From NCBI RefSeq assembly GCF_032051675.1, contig NZ_CP116968.1, positions 3,899,001 to 3,963,000 on the forward strand: a DNA stretch of 64,000 nt. Reading direction: 5' to 3'. Positions 27,269-36,182 of this stretch are shown here, piece after piece. Below the pieces are notes generated by a model. It saw only the letters and a list, made by a program, of their open reading frames with translations. It ran no database searches and was not told the origin of the DNA. A program made the position numbers and the translations under genes. Numbering within the stretch: position 1 is the stretch's first letter; every line of letters starts with the position of its first letter. This DNA is from Candidatus Nitrospira neomarina. Lineage in GTDB: Bacteria; Nitrospirota; Nitrospiria; Nitrospirales; UBA8639.

Positions 27269-27534
27269 TGATTGATTTTTTTCTGTTTTTATTAATGACG
27301 TTGTCATTTCTGATCCTCGTGTATTTGTACCGGGTGATCCAGGGTCCGACGGTGTTTGATCGGGTATTAGGATTGGCGGGAATATCGACCAAAGCCATCA
27401 TTCTGGGCGTCGTCATCGGAACAGTCTATGGCCGTGTGGAGATGTTTGTGGACATCTCCACGGGGTACGCGCTTCTGAACCTGGTGGGAGCGTTTGCCAT
27501 TGCCAAATTTCTCGAGCAACGAGGAGCACCCTAA
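27265..27534 (+). CDS. mrpF: Mrp Na+/H+ antiporter subunit F
   Basis: 89 residues, three hydrophobic spans, MnhF/MrpF family: YRVIQGPTVFDRVLGLAGIS is the family signature. It overlaps mrpE by four bases and touches mrpG with no gap (stop TAA directly followed by ATG), as expected for tightly coupled translation. Confidence 0.9.
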   Translation: MMIDFFLFLLMTLSFLILVYLYRVIQGPTVFDRVLGLAGISTKAIILGVVIGTVYGRVEMFVDISTGYALLNLVGAFAIAKFLEQRGAP

Positions 27535-27834
27535 ATGGTCGTTATTGCCATCGGGTTAATTCTGGCGGGGGTATTTTTCCTGGTGGTGGCCGCCATTGGC
27601 ACCATACGCCTCCCTGATGTGTTTTCGCGATCCCATGCGGTCTCCCTGACTGATTCCCTAGGCGCGATTTGTGTTCTCGCGGGCCTTGCTTTGTACCAGG
27701 GTTTCGGGATCCATATGTTGAAGATACTGGTCGTCCTGGTCTTGCTCATCCTGTTGAATCCGGTCATTGCTCATGCCACGATTCGAGCGGCCTATCGGTC
27801 TGGCCTCAAACCTCAGACGGAGGAAGACCAATGA
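27535..27834 (+). CDS. mrpG: Mrp Na+/H+ antiporter subunit G
   Basis: 99 residues, three spans, MnhG/MrpG family: GTIRLPDVFSRSHAVSLTDSLGA is the family block, and LLNPVIAHATIRAAYRSG near the end is typical. It starts immediately after mrpF and its last bases overlap the next gene's start (ATGATG at 27831). Confidence 0.9.
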   Translation: MVVIAIGLILAGVFFLVVAAIGTIRLPDVFSRSHAVSLTDSLGAICVLAGLALYQGFGIHMLKILVVLVLLILLNPVIAHATIRAAYRSGLKPQTEEDQ

Positions 27835-28364
27835 TGTATTCCGTGAATATTGCCTTGCTGTTACTTCTGGTCCTGACCGCGGCCAGCGCCACATTTTTGG
27901 TTAAGGAATTGATGAGTTCAGTGTTTATCCTCGGGTCGTATAGTTTTTTTCTGTCCCTGGTTTGGGCTTGGTTAGGGGCGGTGGATGTGGCATTTGTCGA
28001 AGCCGTTATTGGCGCCGGGTTGGGTACCGTGTTGTTCCTTATCACGTTGTTTGATACCGCTCCCAAGGATAGCCGCCTTCGTCGTCCCCCTCCTCCTCTA
28101 GCGGGAGTCCTCGGACTGCCCTTGCTGGGCCTGCTGTTGCTATTAGCGGCGAATGATCTTCCTCAGTTTGGCGACCCTACCTCTCCGCCCAACGTGCACA
28201 TTTCTCCTGTGTACTTACAGAATAGCTATGCAGACACGCTCACGCCGAATGTGGTCACCTCGGTGCTGATGGACTATCGGGCATTTGATACGTTGATAGA
28301 AACCGTGGTGATATTTACGGCCGGCATTGCCTGTGCCTTGTTATTACGGGAGCCAGGCTCATGA
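27831..28364 (+). CDS. MBH/DUF4040-type antiporter subunit (MrpA C-terminal/MbhD-E-like)
   Basis: 177 residues, about five hydrophobic spans. The first 90 residues resemble the MBH (DUF4040) domain found at the C-terminus of MrpA and in MbhD (SSVFILGSYSFFLSLVWAWLGAVDVAFVEAVIGAGLGTVL). The rest resembles the segment next to it in MrpA (LTPNVVTSVLMDYRAFDTLIETVVIFTAG, an MrpB/MbhE-like ending). In canonical Mrp these domains are fused to the large NuoL-like part of MrpA; here the NuoL-like part (30675-32852) is a separate gene, so MrpA is split. A frame starting earlier overlaps mrpG and is unlikely. Confidence 0.82.
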   Translation: MMYSVNIALLLLLVLTAASATFLVKELMSSVFILGSYSFFLSLVWAWLGAVDVAFVEAVIGAGLGTVLFLITLFDTAPKDSRLRRPPPPLAGVLGLPLLGLLLLLAANDLPQFGDPTSPPNVHISPVYLQNSYADTLTPNVVTSVLMDYRAFDTLIETVVIFTAGIACALLLREPGS

Positions 28365-28810
28365 AACAGATCCATGACAGCATCATTGTTCAGACCATGA
28401 GTCGCTTGCTTATCCCTCTGGCCCAGTTGTTTGCGTTGTACGTCTTGTTCTTCGGCCAGTACGGTCCTGGAGGAGGATTTGTAGCCGGCGTCATTTGGAC
28501 CACCAGTATGATCCTGACTTTTTTGGTGTTCGGGCTGAAGTCACCCCAGGGACGTTTGGTGGAAAGGGTCTTGCATGGCGATGGGATCGGATTGATTATT
28601 TTTGTGGGAGTAGGTGGCTTATGTCTTATCGGAGGTGGGGAGTTTCTGAACTATGCCAATTTGGAAATTCCGGGTTTAGATGCTCCCGCCCGTCGGTATA
28701 CAGGGATTTTGCTGGCACAAATCGGCGTGGCCGTGGATGTTGCGGTGACAGGGATTTCTATCGTTCTCAGCTTGGCCTACCACGATACCGAGCAGGAATA
28801 TGATGTTTGA
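28361..28810 (+). CDS. mrpB: Mrp Na+/H+ antiporter subunit B (MnhB)
   Basis: 149 residues, four spans, with the MnhB signature GQYGPGGGFVAGVI followed by about 50 residues and GGGEFLNYANLEI. Overlaps the preceding gene by four bases and the next by about eleven. Part of the membrane antiporter. Confidence 0.9.
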   Translation: MKQIHDSIIVQTMSRLLIPLAQLFALYVLFFGQYGPGGGFVAGVIWTTSMILTFLVFGLKSPQGRLVERVLHGDGIGLIIFVGVGGLCLIGGGEFLNYANLEIPGLDAPARRYTGILLAQIGVAVDVAVTGISIVLSLAYHDTEQEYDV

Positions 28811-29180
28811 GATGATCGGGGGGTGGCTGCAGCGCCCCAACTACATTGCCTTTGTCCTGCTGTTTCTGTGGGGCATCTATATTATGGTGACCCGTTACAA
28901 TCTGGTGAAAAAACTCATCGGGATGTATCTCATGCAAACGAGTGTGATTTTTTTCCTGGTCACCACAAGTGCCAAGAAAGGCGCCACGGTGCCCATTTTG
29001 CTCTCCACGACCGAGATCGTGCAACCGGAAGTCTATGCGAATCCCCTCCCTCATGTGCTGACATTGACGGCGATTGTGGTGGGTGTTGCCACCCTGGGAG
29101 TCTCGTTGGCGCTGGCCGATGCCATTTATAAAAAATACGGCAGCCTGGACGAAGAAGAAATTCTCAAAAGGCTGGAATGA
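28800..29180 (+). CDS. mrpC: Mrp Na+/H+ antiporter subunit C (NuoK-like)
   Basis: 126 residues, three spans, MnhC/NuoK family: GIYIMVTRYNLVKKLIGMYLMQTSVIFF and LPHVLTLTAIVVGVATLGVSLALA. The starting ATG (28800) lies inside the end of mrpB, so translation is coupled. It overlaps the MrpD gene by four bases. Confidence 0.9.
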   Translation: MMFEMIGGWLQRPNYIAFVLLFLWGIYIMVTRYNLVKKLIGMYLMQTSVIFFLVTTSAKKGATVPILLSTTEIVQPEVYANPLPHVLTLTAIVVGVATLGVSLALADAIYKKYGSLDEEEILKRLE

Positions 29181-30646
29181 CGCGTCATCTTCCCGCAATC
29201 CTTTTCCTCTTACCTCTCGGTTTGGCCATTTGTTTACCATTGATCGGGATCAAGCATCGGGAGTGGTGTCGGCCATTATCGATTGGTGTGCTGGCTGCGA
29301 TGGTCCCGGTTTCCTTCGCTAATCTGGTAGGAGTTCTTCAAAACGGGACCATTCATTATGACTTTGGGGGATGGGCCGCTCCGGTCGGGATTGAGTGGGT
29401 GGGGGACGGTTTGGCCAGCGTCATGACCGTGGCTTTGAGTCTGGTTGGATTGGTGTGTATCACCTTCCTCAGTTCAGTCTTGTTTCCTTACCTTGGAAGT
29501 CGGATTGTCCCGTTTTATACCCTGGTCTTATTATTGATGGCCAGCCTGATCGGCATGGTGTTTGCCGCGGATCTCTTCAATCTTTTCGTGTTCTTAGAAG
29601 TATCCGCCCTGTGTGCGTATGCCTTGGTCGGGTTGGCCGGCGGGAAGGCGCTTATGGCCGGATTCCGGTATTTAATTTTAGGGACCTTCGGAGCCTCTTT
29701 GTATCTTCTGGGAGTGGGGTATTTATACGCAGAGACGGGTACGCTCAATATGGCAGATCTGGCTCAGCGGGTGCCCCCTTTGGTGACATCCAAGGCCCTT
29801 GCCGTTGGTGTGTTATTCATGTTCATTGGGTTGGGCATCAAGATGGCATTGGTACCGCTCCACGGGTGGTTGCCGGATGCGTATACGTATGCGCCAGATA
29901 GAGTGTCACCGATGCTGGCATCTTTGGTGACGAAGGTCGCGCTGTATGGATGGATTCGCATTATGTTTTGGGTCCTTGGCGCCCAGGCGGTGGTCTACCA
30001 GATCCCTATCCTGTTTTTGGTGGGAGTGTTGGGTGCTCTTGCAGCTCTGGTTGGCGCATTCCTGGCTCTCTCCCAAGTAGAAATCAAACGCATGTTTGCG
30101 TATGGAGGGCTTTCGCATATCGGATTGATTCTGGTGGGGATTAGTCTCGGAAATCAAACCGGTTTTGTCGGAGGAGTATTTTATCTCTTGAATGATGCCG
30201 TGATGCAAGCGGGATTGTTTTTTTGGGCGGGGGCAATCATTCATTTGTACGGGGTTCGCACTATTGAGGATCTTGGACGACTGCAGGGAGGAGCGGGATG
30301 GATGTCGGTGGCTCTGGTCGTCATAGCCCTGTCGATGATCGGGATTCCTCCAACCGGGGGGTTTTTTGGAAAGTGGTATATCATTCTTGGGGCGGTGGAA
30401 GCGAAAAATTACCTTGCCATTGTCGCGGTGCTGATTGCGACTCTGTTAACTCTGGCCTACTTCGTGAAATTATTTGAACGGGTATTTCGGGACCGCTCCG
30501 CCCAGCAGCCTCCTCTCATACGTGAGATTCCGTTGGCGGTGAAAATTGGTCTCGGCGCCACGTCAGTGGCGGTCATTGTTCTGGGGCTGGTCAGCGATCA
30601 TATTGTCAGCTTTCTGCTCAAGAATGCGGTTCCACCAGGGCTTTAG
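29177..30646 (+). CDS. mrpD: Mrp Na+/H+ antiporter subunit D (NuoM/N-like)
   Basis: 489 residues with about 14 spans, a proton-conducting antiporter-like subunit. Family markers: LFNLFVFLEVSALCAYALVG, GIKMALVPLHGWLPDAYTYAPDRVSPMLASLVTKVALYGWIR and EIKRMFAYGGLSHIGLILVG, with the key Glu and Lys residues of ion-translocating helices in place. Starts by overlapping mrpC. Confidence 0.92.
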   Translation: MTRHLPAILFLLPLGLAICLPLIGIKHREWCRPLSIGVLAAMVPVSFANLVGVLQNGTIHYDFGGWAAPVGIEWVGDGLASVMTVALSLVGLVCITFLSSVLFPYLGSRIVPFYTLVLLLMASLIGMVFAADLFNLFVFLEVSALCAYALVGLAGGKALMAGFRYLILGTFGASLYLLGVGYLYAETGTLNMADLAQRVPPLVTSKALAVGVLFMFIGLGIKMALVPLHGWLPDAYTYAPDRVSPMLASLVTKVALYGWIRIMFWVLGAQAVVYQIPILFLVGVLGALAALVGAFLALSQVEIKRMFAYGGLSHIGLILVGISLGNQTGFVGGVFYLLNDAVMQAGLFFWAGAIIHLYGVRTIEDLGRLQGGAGWMSVALVVIALSMIGIPPTGGFFGKWYIILGAVEAKNYLAIVAVLIATLLTLAYFVKLFERVFRDRSAQQPPLIREIPLAVKIGLGATSVAVIVLGLVSDHIVSFLLKNAVPPGL

Positions 30647-30674
30647 CAGGATCGGGCGTTGGTGACCTCCTAAT

Positions 30675-32852
30675 ATGACATTCCTCATTCTCATTCCCCT
30701 CCTTCCTCTGATGGCTGTTCTGGTTCTCGTGCTGGGGAAACCCTGGCTTGGAGAGCAAGGTCATAGGATCGGCATTCCTGCGATGGCGCTCTCCTTTGCT
30801 TTCTCCGCCGTCGCGTTTGCTCGAGTGGCATCAGACGGGGCTTTCTCCATTCCACTCTACCGGCTGTTCAAATCGGGAGACCTGGTTGTAGATTTGGGTC
30901 TCTACGTCGACCAGCTCACGGTCTTGCTTCTGCTCTTGGTGACTGGTGTGAGCAGCGTGGTGCATGTGTATGCGTCACGTTATATGATCGGTGATCCCCG
31001 GTATAACCGTTTCTTTGCGGTCATCGCGCTATTTACGTTTTCGATGATCTTGCTGGTTATGAGCAATAATCTGCTCATGCTATTTGTGTCCTGGGAGATA
31101 ATGGGAATTTGTTCTTACTTGTTAATTTCTCATTGGGGGGAGCGGCAATCATCGGCTCAGGCGGCGACCAAGGCCTTTCTTGTAAATTCGGTCGCCGATG
31201 TGGGCTTAGGATTTGGAGTTATTCTGACCTATTCCACTTTTGGAACACTGGATATTCCGACGATTTTAGGGGAAGCTTCATCCATACAGGGAAATACCGT
31301 CAACCTGTTCGGCTGGCTAGGGCTGGACGTGCCCGTTCATATTCTCACGCTCATTACACTTTTTCTTTTCTTGGGAGCCATGGGAAAGTCCGCACAGGTG
31401 CCGTTCCATGTCTGGCTCCCCTTTGCCATGGAGGCGCCCACCCCTGTTTCCGCATTGATTCACGCCGCGACCATGGTGAATGCCGGCCCATTTTTGTTGG
31501 TGCGCATGAGTCCCCTCGTGATGCTTTCGCCAGAAGCCATGACCGTCATTGCATTGATCGGAGGGGTGACCGCACTGTTTGCAACCCTTGTTTCCCTGAC
31601 TCAGGTGGATATTAAGCGCATGCTGGCGTTTTCCACCATTGGTCAAATCGGTTTCATGATCATGACCTGCGGAGTCGGAGCCTTTGTTATCTCTATTTTT
31701 CATATGCTGGCCCATGGATGTTTGAAAGGATTTTTATTTCTATCGACGGGAAATGCACTTCGTTCCGTTGGTTCCCATGGAAATGCGTCTTCGTTGCATG
31801 TTCCTCATGGGTCATCAATGCGTTCTATGGGGCCCTTAGTGTTAGGCGCTTTGCTGTTGGCCTGTCTTCCGCCGTTCCTCATCTTTTTCGGGCCCTATGA
31901 GCAATTATGGATGATTCAACCGGGATCCTCCGCCCAATGGACATTCTGGATTTTGGGATTTCTAACGGTATTTTTTTCTGCCATGTATGTCATGCGTGGT
32001 GTCCTGGTCTTGTTTGGTCAACCCCATTCGATAGGTTATGGAAGTGAAATGGGGAGACAGGCCATCCAGGCTCGCTTCTTTTCCCCCATCCATGTACTGG
32101 GAATTTTGGCTGTCATGGGAATTTTTGGAAGCCTGTTGCTGGTCTTGTGGAGTTGGTTTTCGGGATTTCTGTCCCCTGTCGTGGGACATCGGATGGCTCA
32201 GATTCCAAAGGAAACTTCGAGTGAGACGGGCTTACAACTTCTTATGGCATTTGCTGTGGCTGCACTCGGTATCGCGGTTGGGTACTTTTCCGTGACAAAA
32301 TTTTCGGGTTCCTGGTTCCAACAATCGGAAATGAGCAAGCGATGGTACGTCCACTTTCTGAATAAATTGTATTTCGATGAAATATATGAGGCGTATGTTG
32401 TGGTCCCCACTCTCCGGTTGGCCCGATGGCTCTGGCGGGTTGTCGACCGGAATGTGTTTGACGCCCTGATCATGGGAATCGCAAATGTGTCGGTGTTGGC
32501 GGCGAAGTGGATGTGGCGTGTGGTGGACCTTCGGGGCATTGACGGGCTGGTCGTAGGTTTGGGGCGGAATAGCGTCGGGATAGCCGGTTGGCTCTGGCGG
32601 GTGGTGGACCTTCGCGGTGTCGATCGGGTCGTCGTGGGTATCGGCCAACGGAGCCTAGGTATCGCCAACTGGCTATGGAAAAGAATCGAGATCAAGGTTC
32701 TCGACAAGAATGTGGTCCGTGCCGGGAATCAAGCCGCGAGCACAGGGAATATGGTGCAGGAACTAGAACCTCGCACGTTACAGCACCATTTACTGGTCAT
32801 GATTTTCTGGCTGATTGTGGGGATTGGGTTGTTGTTTTGGTTTGTCGTGTGA
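30675..32852 (+). CDS. NuoL/MrpA-like ion-pump subunit with C-terminal repeats
   Basis: 725 residues. N-terminal 500 residues are a NuoL/MrpA antiporter-like module: FVSWEIMGICSYLLISHWGERQSSAQAATKAFLVN, AQVPFHVWLPFAMEAPTPVSALIHAATMVNAG and QVDIKRMLAFSTIGQIGFMI. Such a module is also what a DabB partner consists of. After the core comes an extension with four imperfect repeats of about 27 residues (about 577-690): ARWLWRVVDRNVFD, AKWMWRVVDLRGID, AGWLWRVVDLRGVD and ANWLWKRIEIKVLD. NuoL's lateral helix region normally has at most one such segment. The protein ends with a hydrophobic helix. In this cluster it can be the large half of a split MrpA or the DabB partner of DabA. Confidence 0.88.
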   Translation: MTFLILIPLLPLMAVLVLVLGKPWLGEQGHRIGIPAMALSFAFSAVAFARVASDGAFSIPLYRLFKSGDLVVDLGLYVDQLTVLLLLLVTGVSSVVHVYASRYMIGDPRYNRFFAVIALFTFSMILLVMSNNLLMLFVSWEIMGICSYLLISHWGERQSSAQAATKAFLVNSVADVGLGFGVILTYSTFGTLDIPTILGEASSIQGNTVNLFGWLGLDVPVHILTLITLFLFLGAMGKSAQVPFHVWLPFAMEAPTPVSALIHAATMVNAGPFLLVRMSPLVMLSPEAMTVIALIGGVTALFATLVSLTQVDIKRMLAFSTIGQIGFMIMTCGVGAFVISIFHMLAHGCLKGFLFLSTGNALRSVGSHGNASSLHVPHGSSMRSMGPLVLGALLLACLPPFLIFFGPYEQLWMIQPGSSAQWTFWILGFLTVFFSAMYVMRGVLVLFGQPHSIGYGSEMGRQAIQARFFSPIHVLGILAVMGIFGSLLLVLWSWFSGFLSPVVGHRMAQIPKETSSETGLQLLMAFAVAALGIAVGYFSVTKFSGSWFQQSEMSKRWYVHFLNKLYFDEIYEAYVVVPTLRLARWLWRVVDRNVFDALIMGIANVSVLAAKWMWRVVDLRGIDGLVVGLGRNSVGIAGWLWRVVDLRGVDRVVVGIGQRSLGIANWLWKRIEIKVLDKNVVRAGNQAASTGNMVQELEPRTLQHHLLVMIFWLIVGIGLLFWFVV

Positions 32853-32986
32853 TTCCGCAGATAGCTTGTCAGTGATTCATGGGTAACGAACACGAACGGC
32901 AATTCACACTCGGAGTGTGTGAAACACGAGAGGGCGTCTTTCATGTCCTGGATGTACCATGACCGGCATGTCATGAAGGGGAGACT

Positions 32987-34495
32987 ATGAATACCATCTT
33001 CACTGAACATCTTTTGAGTATCATGATTGCGATGCCGTTTTTGGGCATTGGGATCATTGCGTGTATTCAGGATCAGGAATGGATTCGGCGCGTGGCTCTG
33101 GGGTGTACGCTGGGTGACGCTGTTCTGGCACTTGTGCTGCTGAGAGAATTTGATTTTTCCACTCAAGGCATGCAGTTCGTGGAGCGGATGGCATGGATGC
33201 CGACCTTTAACATTCAATATGCTGTCGGAGTGGATGGTATTAGTCTTCTTCTGGTTTTACTTACGACTCTGCTCTGTCCCTTTTGCGTCCTGTGCTCATG
33301 GAAGTCAATTACCACTCGTGTACGCTCCTTCATGGCCATGATTCTGTTGGTCGAAGGGGCCATGATTGTGGTGTTTACCGCTTTGGACCTGTTTTTGTTT
33401 TTCATGTTGTGGGAAGTCACGATGATTCCTATGTATTTTATGATCATTCTGTGGGGTGGCCCCCAACGTATAGCAGCCGGCATCAAATTCGTTCTGTACA
33501 GTTTGTCAGGCAGCCTGATCTTACTCTTGGCGATACTCGGATTGTACGTGGAAGGGGGGCGGACATTTGATATTTTAGCATTGGCGGAGAACACCTATTC
33601 CCCCGACGCCCAGTTTTGGATATTTTTGGCGTTTTTCCTGGCCTTTGCCATTAAATTACCCATGCTGCCGTTTCATACATGGCTACCGGATGCCCATTCC
33701 GAAGCTCCCACCGCTGGAAGCGTCCTGCTGGCTGGGGTGCTTTTGAAAATGGGTGGATATGGATTTTTACGATTTTGTCTCCCCATGTTTCCTGAAGCCT
33801 CAGTGACCTTTGCCCCGTTTATCTTGTGGTTATCCGTGGCGGCTATTGTGTATGGGGGGTATATGGCCTTGGCCCAGTCGGACCTGAAAAAGCTAGTGGC
33901 GTATTCGTCCATTTCGCATATGGGATTCGTGACATTGGGAATTTTCGTGTTCAATAACCATGGTATTCAAGGAGCCATCTTGCAGATGGTGAACCATGGA
34001 ATTACCACAGGAGCCCTCTTTTTGGCTGTCGGTCAATTGTATGACCGGACCCATAGCCGGTCGATTCAGGATTACGGAGGATTGCAAAAATCGATGCCCC
34101 GGTTTGTAGCACTTTTTTGTTTGTTTTCAGTGGCATCCTTCGGACTTCCTGGTACATGCAATTTTATTGGAGAATTTTTGGTCTTGGTCGGAACGTCTTT
34201 TGAAAGCTATGTCATGGTGTTGTTGTCCATGGGGGGCATTGTTCTTGCGGCGGCGTATATGCTCTGGATGCTCCAACGGGTGGTATTGGGTCAACCAAAA
34301 AATTCGACCATTGCACAACTACCGGATCTGAATATGCGGGAGTTGGTCACGGTGATTCCTCTTGCGGTTTTAATTTTGGGGATCGGCTTGTACCCGTCAC
34401 CACTTATGGAAATGATGGATTCGAGCGTCACGCACCTGACTCAGCATATGGCGCAGTACCAGCTGGGGATGATCCACGAGGTGTCCCTTCGGTGA
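32987..34495 (+). CDS. NuoM-like ion-pump subunit
   Basis: 502 residues, about 14 spans, typical NuoM: LWEVTMIPMYFMIILWGGPQ, LPMLPFHTWLPDAHSEAPTAGSVLLAGVLLKMGGYGF and QSDLKKLVAYSSISHMGFV. The ion-path Glu (LWEVT) and Lys residues are present. There are no other complex I genes in the window, so it probably works with the Mrp/NuoL-like assembly. The gap before it is about 130 bases. Confidence 0.9.
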   Translation: MNTIFTEHLLSIMIAMPFLGIGIIACIQDQEWIRRVALGCTLGDAVLALVLLREFDFSTQGMQFVERMAWMPTFNIQYAVGVDGISLLLVLLTTLLCPFCVLCSWKSITTRVRSFMAMILLVEGAMIVVFTALDLFLFFMLWEVTMIPMYFMIILWGGPQRIAAGIKFVLYSLSGSLILLLAILGLYVEGGRTFDILALAENTYSPDAQFWIFLAFFLAFAIKLPMLPFHTWLPDAHSEAPTAGSVLLAGVLLKMGGYGFLRFCLPMFPEASVTFAPFILWLSVAAIVYGGYMALAQSDLKKLVAYSSISHMGFVTLGIFVFNNHGIQGAILQMVNHGITTGALFLAVGQLYDRTHSRSIQDYGGLQKSMPRFVALFCLFSVASFGLPGTCNFIGEFLVLVGTSFESYVMVLLSMGGIVLAAAYMLWMLQRVVLGQPKNSTIAQLPDLNMRELVTVIPLAVLILGIGLYPSPLMEMMDSSVTHLTQHMAQYQLGMIHEVSLR

Positions 34496-34962
34496 AGGAC
34501 GAAGCCGGCAATCGCGACAAAGACGATAGTTTCTCATGAGCTATGGCTTGGACAGCTCTCGGTGAGTGTGCACGAGAGATAACGATCAAACTTCTCTCAT
34601 TCCCAATACCCCTCCGCGCCAACATTTTCTCTCTTCATCTTTCCGCATTGATTCCCTGCGAATTGAAACAGTGTCGGTGGTGCTCTTTGGGAATATTGAC
34701 AGGTCATTCTGACCTCTTTGAGCAGCTTCTTCCTTGTTCCTGCAGGTTTTCTCAAGTGTCCTATCCAGAATGCCGAGAATAATTTTCACTACTCTCTCTG
34801 GTGGCGAACGCCTTCCGGTTACTAAGGTTGGCCATGGCACCCAGATGAGAAGATTGAAGTCATATAGGCCCAAATTTACCAATCAGTCTTGAATGCTCAG
34901 GTGTCATTGATAGGAGAGAACCTGGGGTGAGGAGAGGCGGTAAACGTGAAGGAGCAGGCACT
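34496..34962. other. gap after the Mrp/NuoM cluster
   Basis: About 465 bases. A minus frame (34586-34882) carries VVKIILGILDRTLEKTC and RNKEEAAQR, which faintly resemble a Fis-type helix, but the frame is not convincing. The start of the next gene is preceded by a GAAGGAG ribosome site. No other structure recognised. Confidence 0.4.
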
Positions 34963-36042
34963 ATGAAACTGGGAAACACTTTACTTTTGGTAGTGGCATG
35001 TACGGTGGTGGTAGGGTGTGTGAGTCAACAATCACATGAACGTGCCCTCCAAGAATACGAAAAAAATCATGAGTCCACGATAGCGGAACTTGAACGCTTG
35101 CAGCAGGCTGTTGAAGAAAAGCAAACTGAAGTCCTGCAACTCCAAGATACGAAGACGGCCCTTGAGCATACCGTTGAAGTGCAAGATCAAATGAAGGAAG
35201 AACAATTAGCCGCGGTCCAACAAGAAGTGGAAGCGTTGTATACGCAAATCCGAAAACTCGTAAACTCGGAAGGAGGCGGTTCTTTGACCGATCCTCTTTT
35301 TGGAGGAGAGCCGCTGGATTTTCATGATTTGGCAGCCGCGCTCACAAAGGTCAGGTCGGGTTTAGACGGGCAAATCAGCCAGATGTCCCACCTTCGTGAA
35401 CAGAATGGTCAGTTGGAAAAAGAACTTTCCGCGCTGGAGGCCCGGCTTAAAGAAGTGGAACGTTTAAAACATGAATTGGAATTGGTCCGAAAAGCTCGGG
35501 AGGCTCAGGAAGCGCAACTGGAGAAAGTCAAATATGAAGTACTCACAGTCGGAGAGGAGATTGATCGTATTACCAAGGCGCTTGAGGACAAATTTGGCAA
35601 CAGTCTGGTGGTGACACAACACCATGATCGATTAGTCCTGACCATGCTGGGACAAGTTTTGTTTGAATCCGGTGAAGCAGACTTGACCCCTCTGGGCCTC
35701 AGGATTATGAAGCAGGTGGGCCAGGTGTTAGCGACCGTGCCGGGGAAAAATATTCAAGTTGAAGGCCACACGGACAATCACCGCATCTATGGACAACTAC
35801 AAAAACAGTATCCCACTAATTGGGAACTTTCAACCGCACGCGCCACGACAGTGTTACGGTATCTGATTGAACAAACCGGAATGGATCCAAAACAATTTTC
35901 AGCGACGGGCTATGCCGATATGCGACCGGTGATGACGAATGAGACCGAAGAGGGAAGAGCTCAAAATCGTCGTGTGGAAATTGTCCTCTATCCGGAACGA
36001 GTGATTCAGGGCAATGAAACTGTGGCGACACTCGCCCAGTAA
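34963..36042 (+). CDS. OmpA/MotB-type peptidoglycan-binding lipoprotein
   Basis: 359 residues from MKLGNTLLL, which has the ribosome site GAAGGAG; the frame opens 12 codons earlier. A lipoprotein signal (LLLVVACTVVVGC, Cys about 20) anchors it to the outer membrane. A long coiled-coil rich in Glu, Gln and Lys covers about 25-230. A C-terminal OmpA domain follows (about 235-350: FESGEADLTPLG, VEGHTDNHRI, NWELSTARATTVLRYL, GYADMRPV, RAQNRRVEIV). It probably links the outer membrane to peptidoglycan. Not clearly linked to either neighbouring group. Confidence 0.85.
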   Translation: MKLGNTLLLVVACTVVVGCVSQQSHERALQEYEKNHESTIAELERLQQAVEEKQTEVLQLQDTKTALEHTVEVQDQMKEEQLAAVQQEVEALYTQIRKLVNSEGGGSLTDPLFGGEPLDFHDLAAALTKVRSGLDGQISQMSHLREQNGQLEKELSALEARLKEVERLKHELELVRKAREAQEAQLEKVKYEVLTVGEEIDRITKALEDKFGNSLVVTQHHDRLVLTMLGQVLFESGEADLTPLGLRIMKQVGQVLATVPGKNIQVEGHTDNHRIYGQLQKQYPTNWELSTARATTVLRYLIEQTGMDPKQFSATGYADMRPVMTNETEEGRAQNRRVEIVLYPERVIQGNETVATLAQ

Positions 36043-36182
36043 TAAAAGGCGACGGCTACAACAACCAATCTGGCTTCAGAAATGATTTATCATTTCCTCC
36101 TCTCTTGTATCGAGCCATGGGTCAACCTTGCTGCAGAGACGCTGTTTCTTTTCCCTATCCTATTATCTAACCTCTCGAATCA

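Noticed and set aside
27669..27830. 54-codon upstream extension of the MBH-type subunit
   Set aside because: It lies inside mrpG in another frame; the start at 27831 gives the usual overlapping operon layout and family length.
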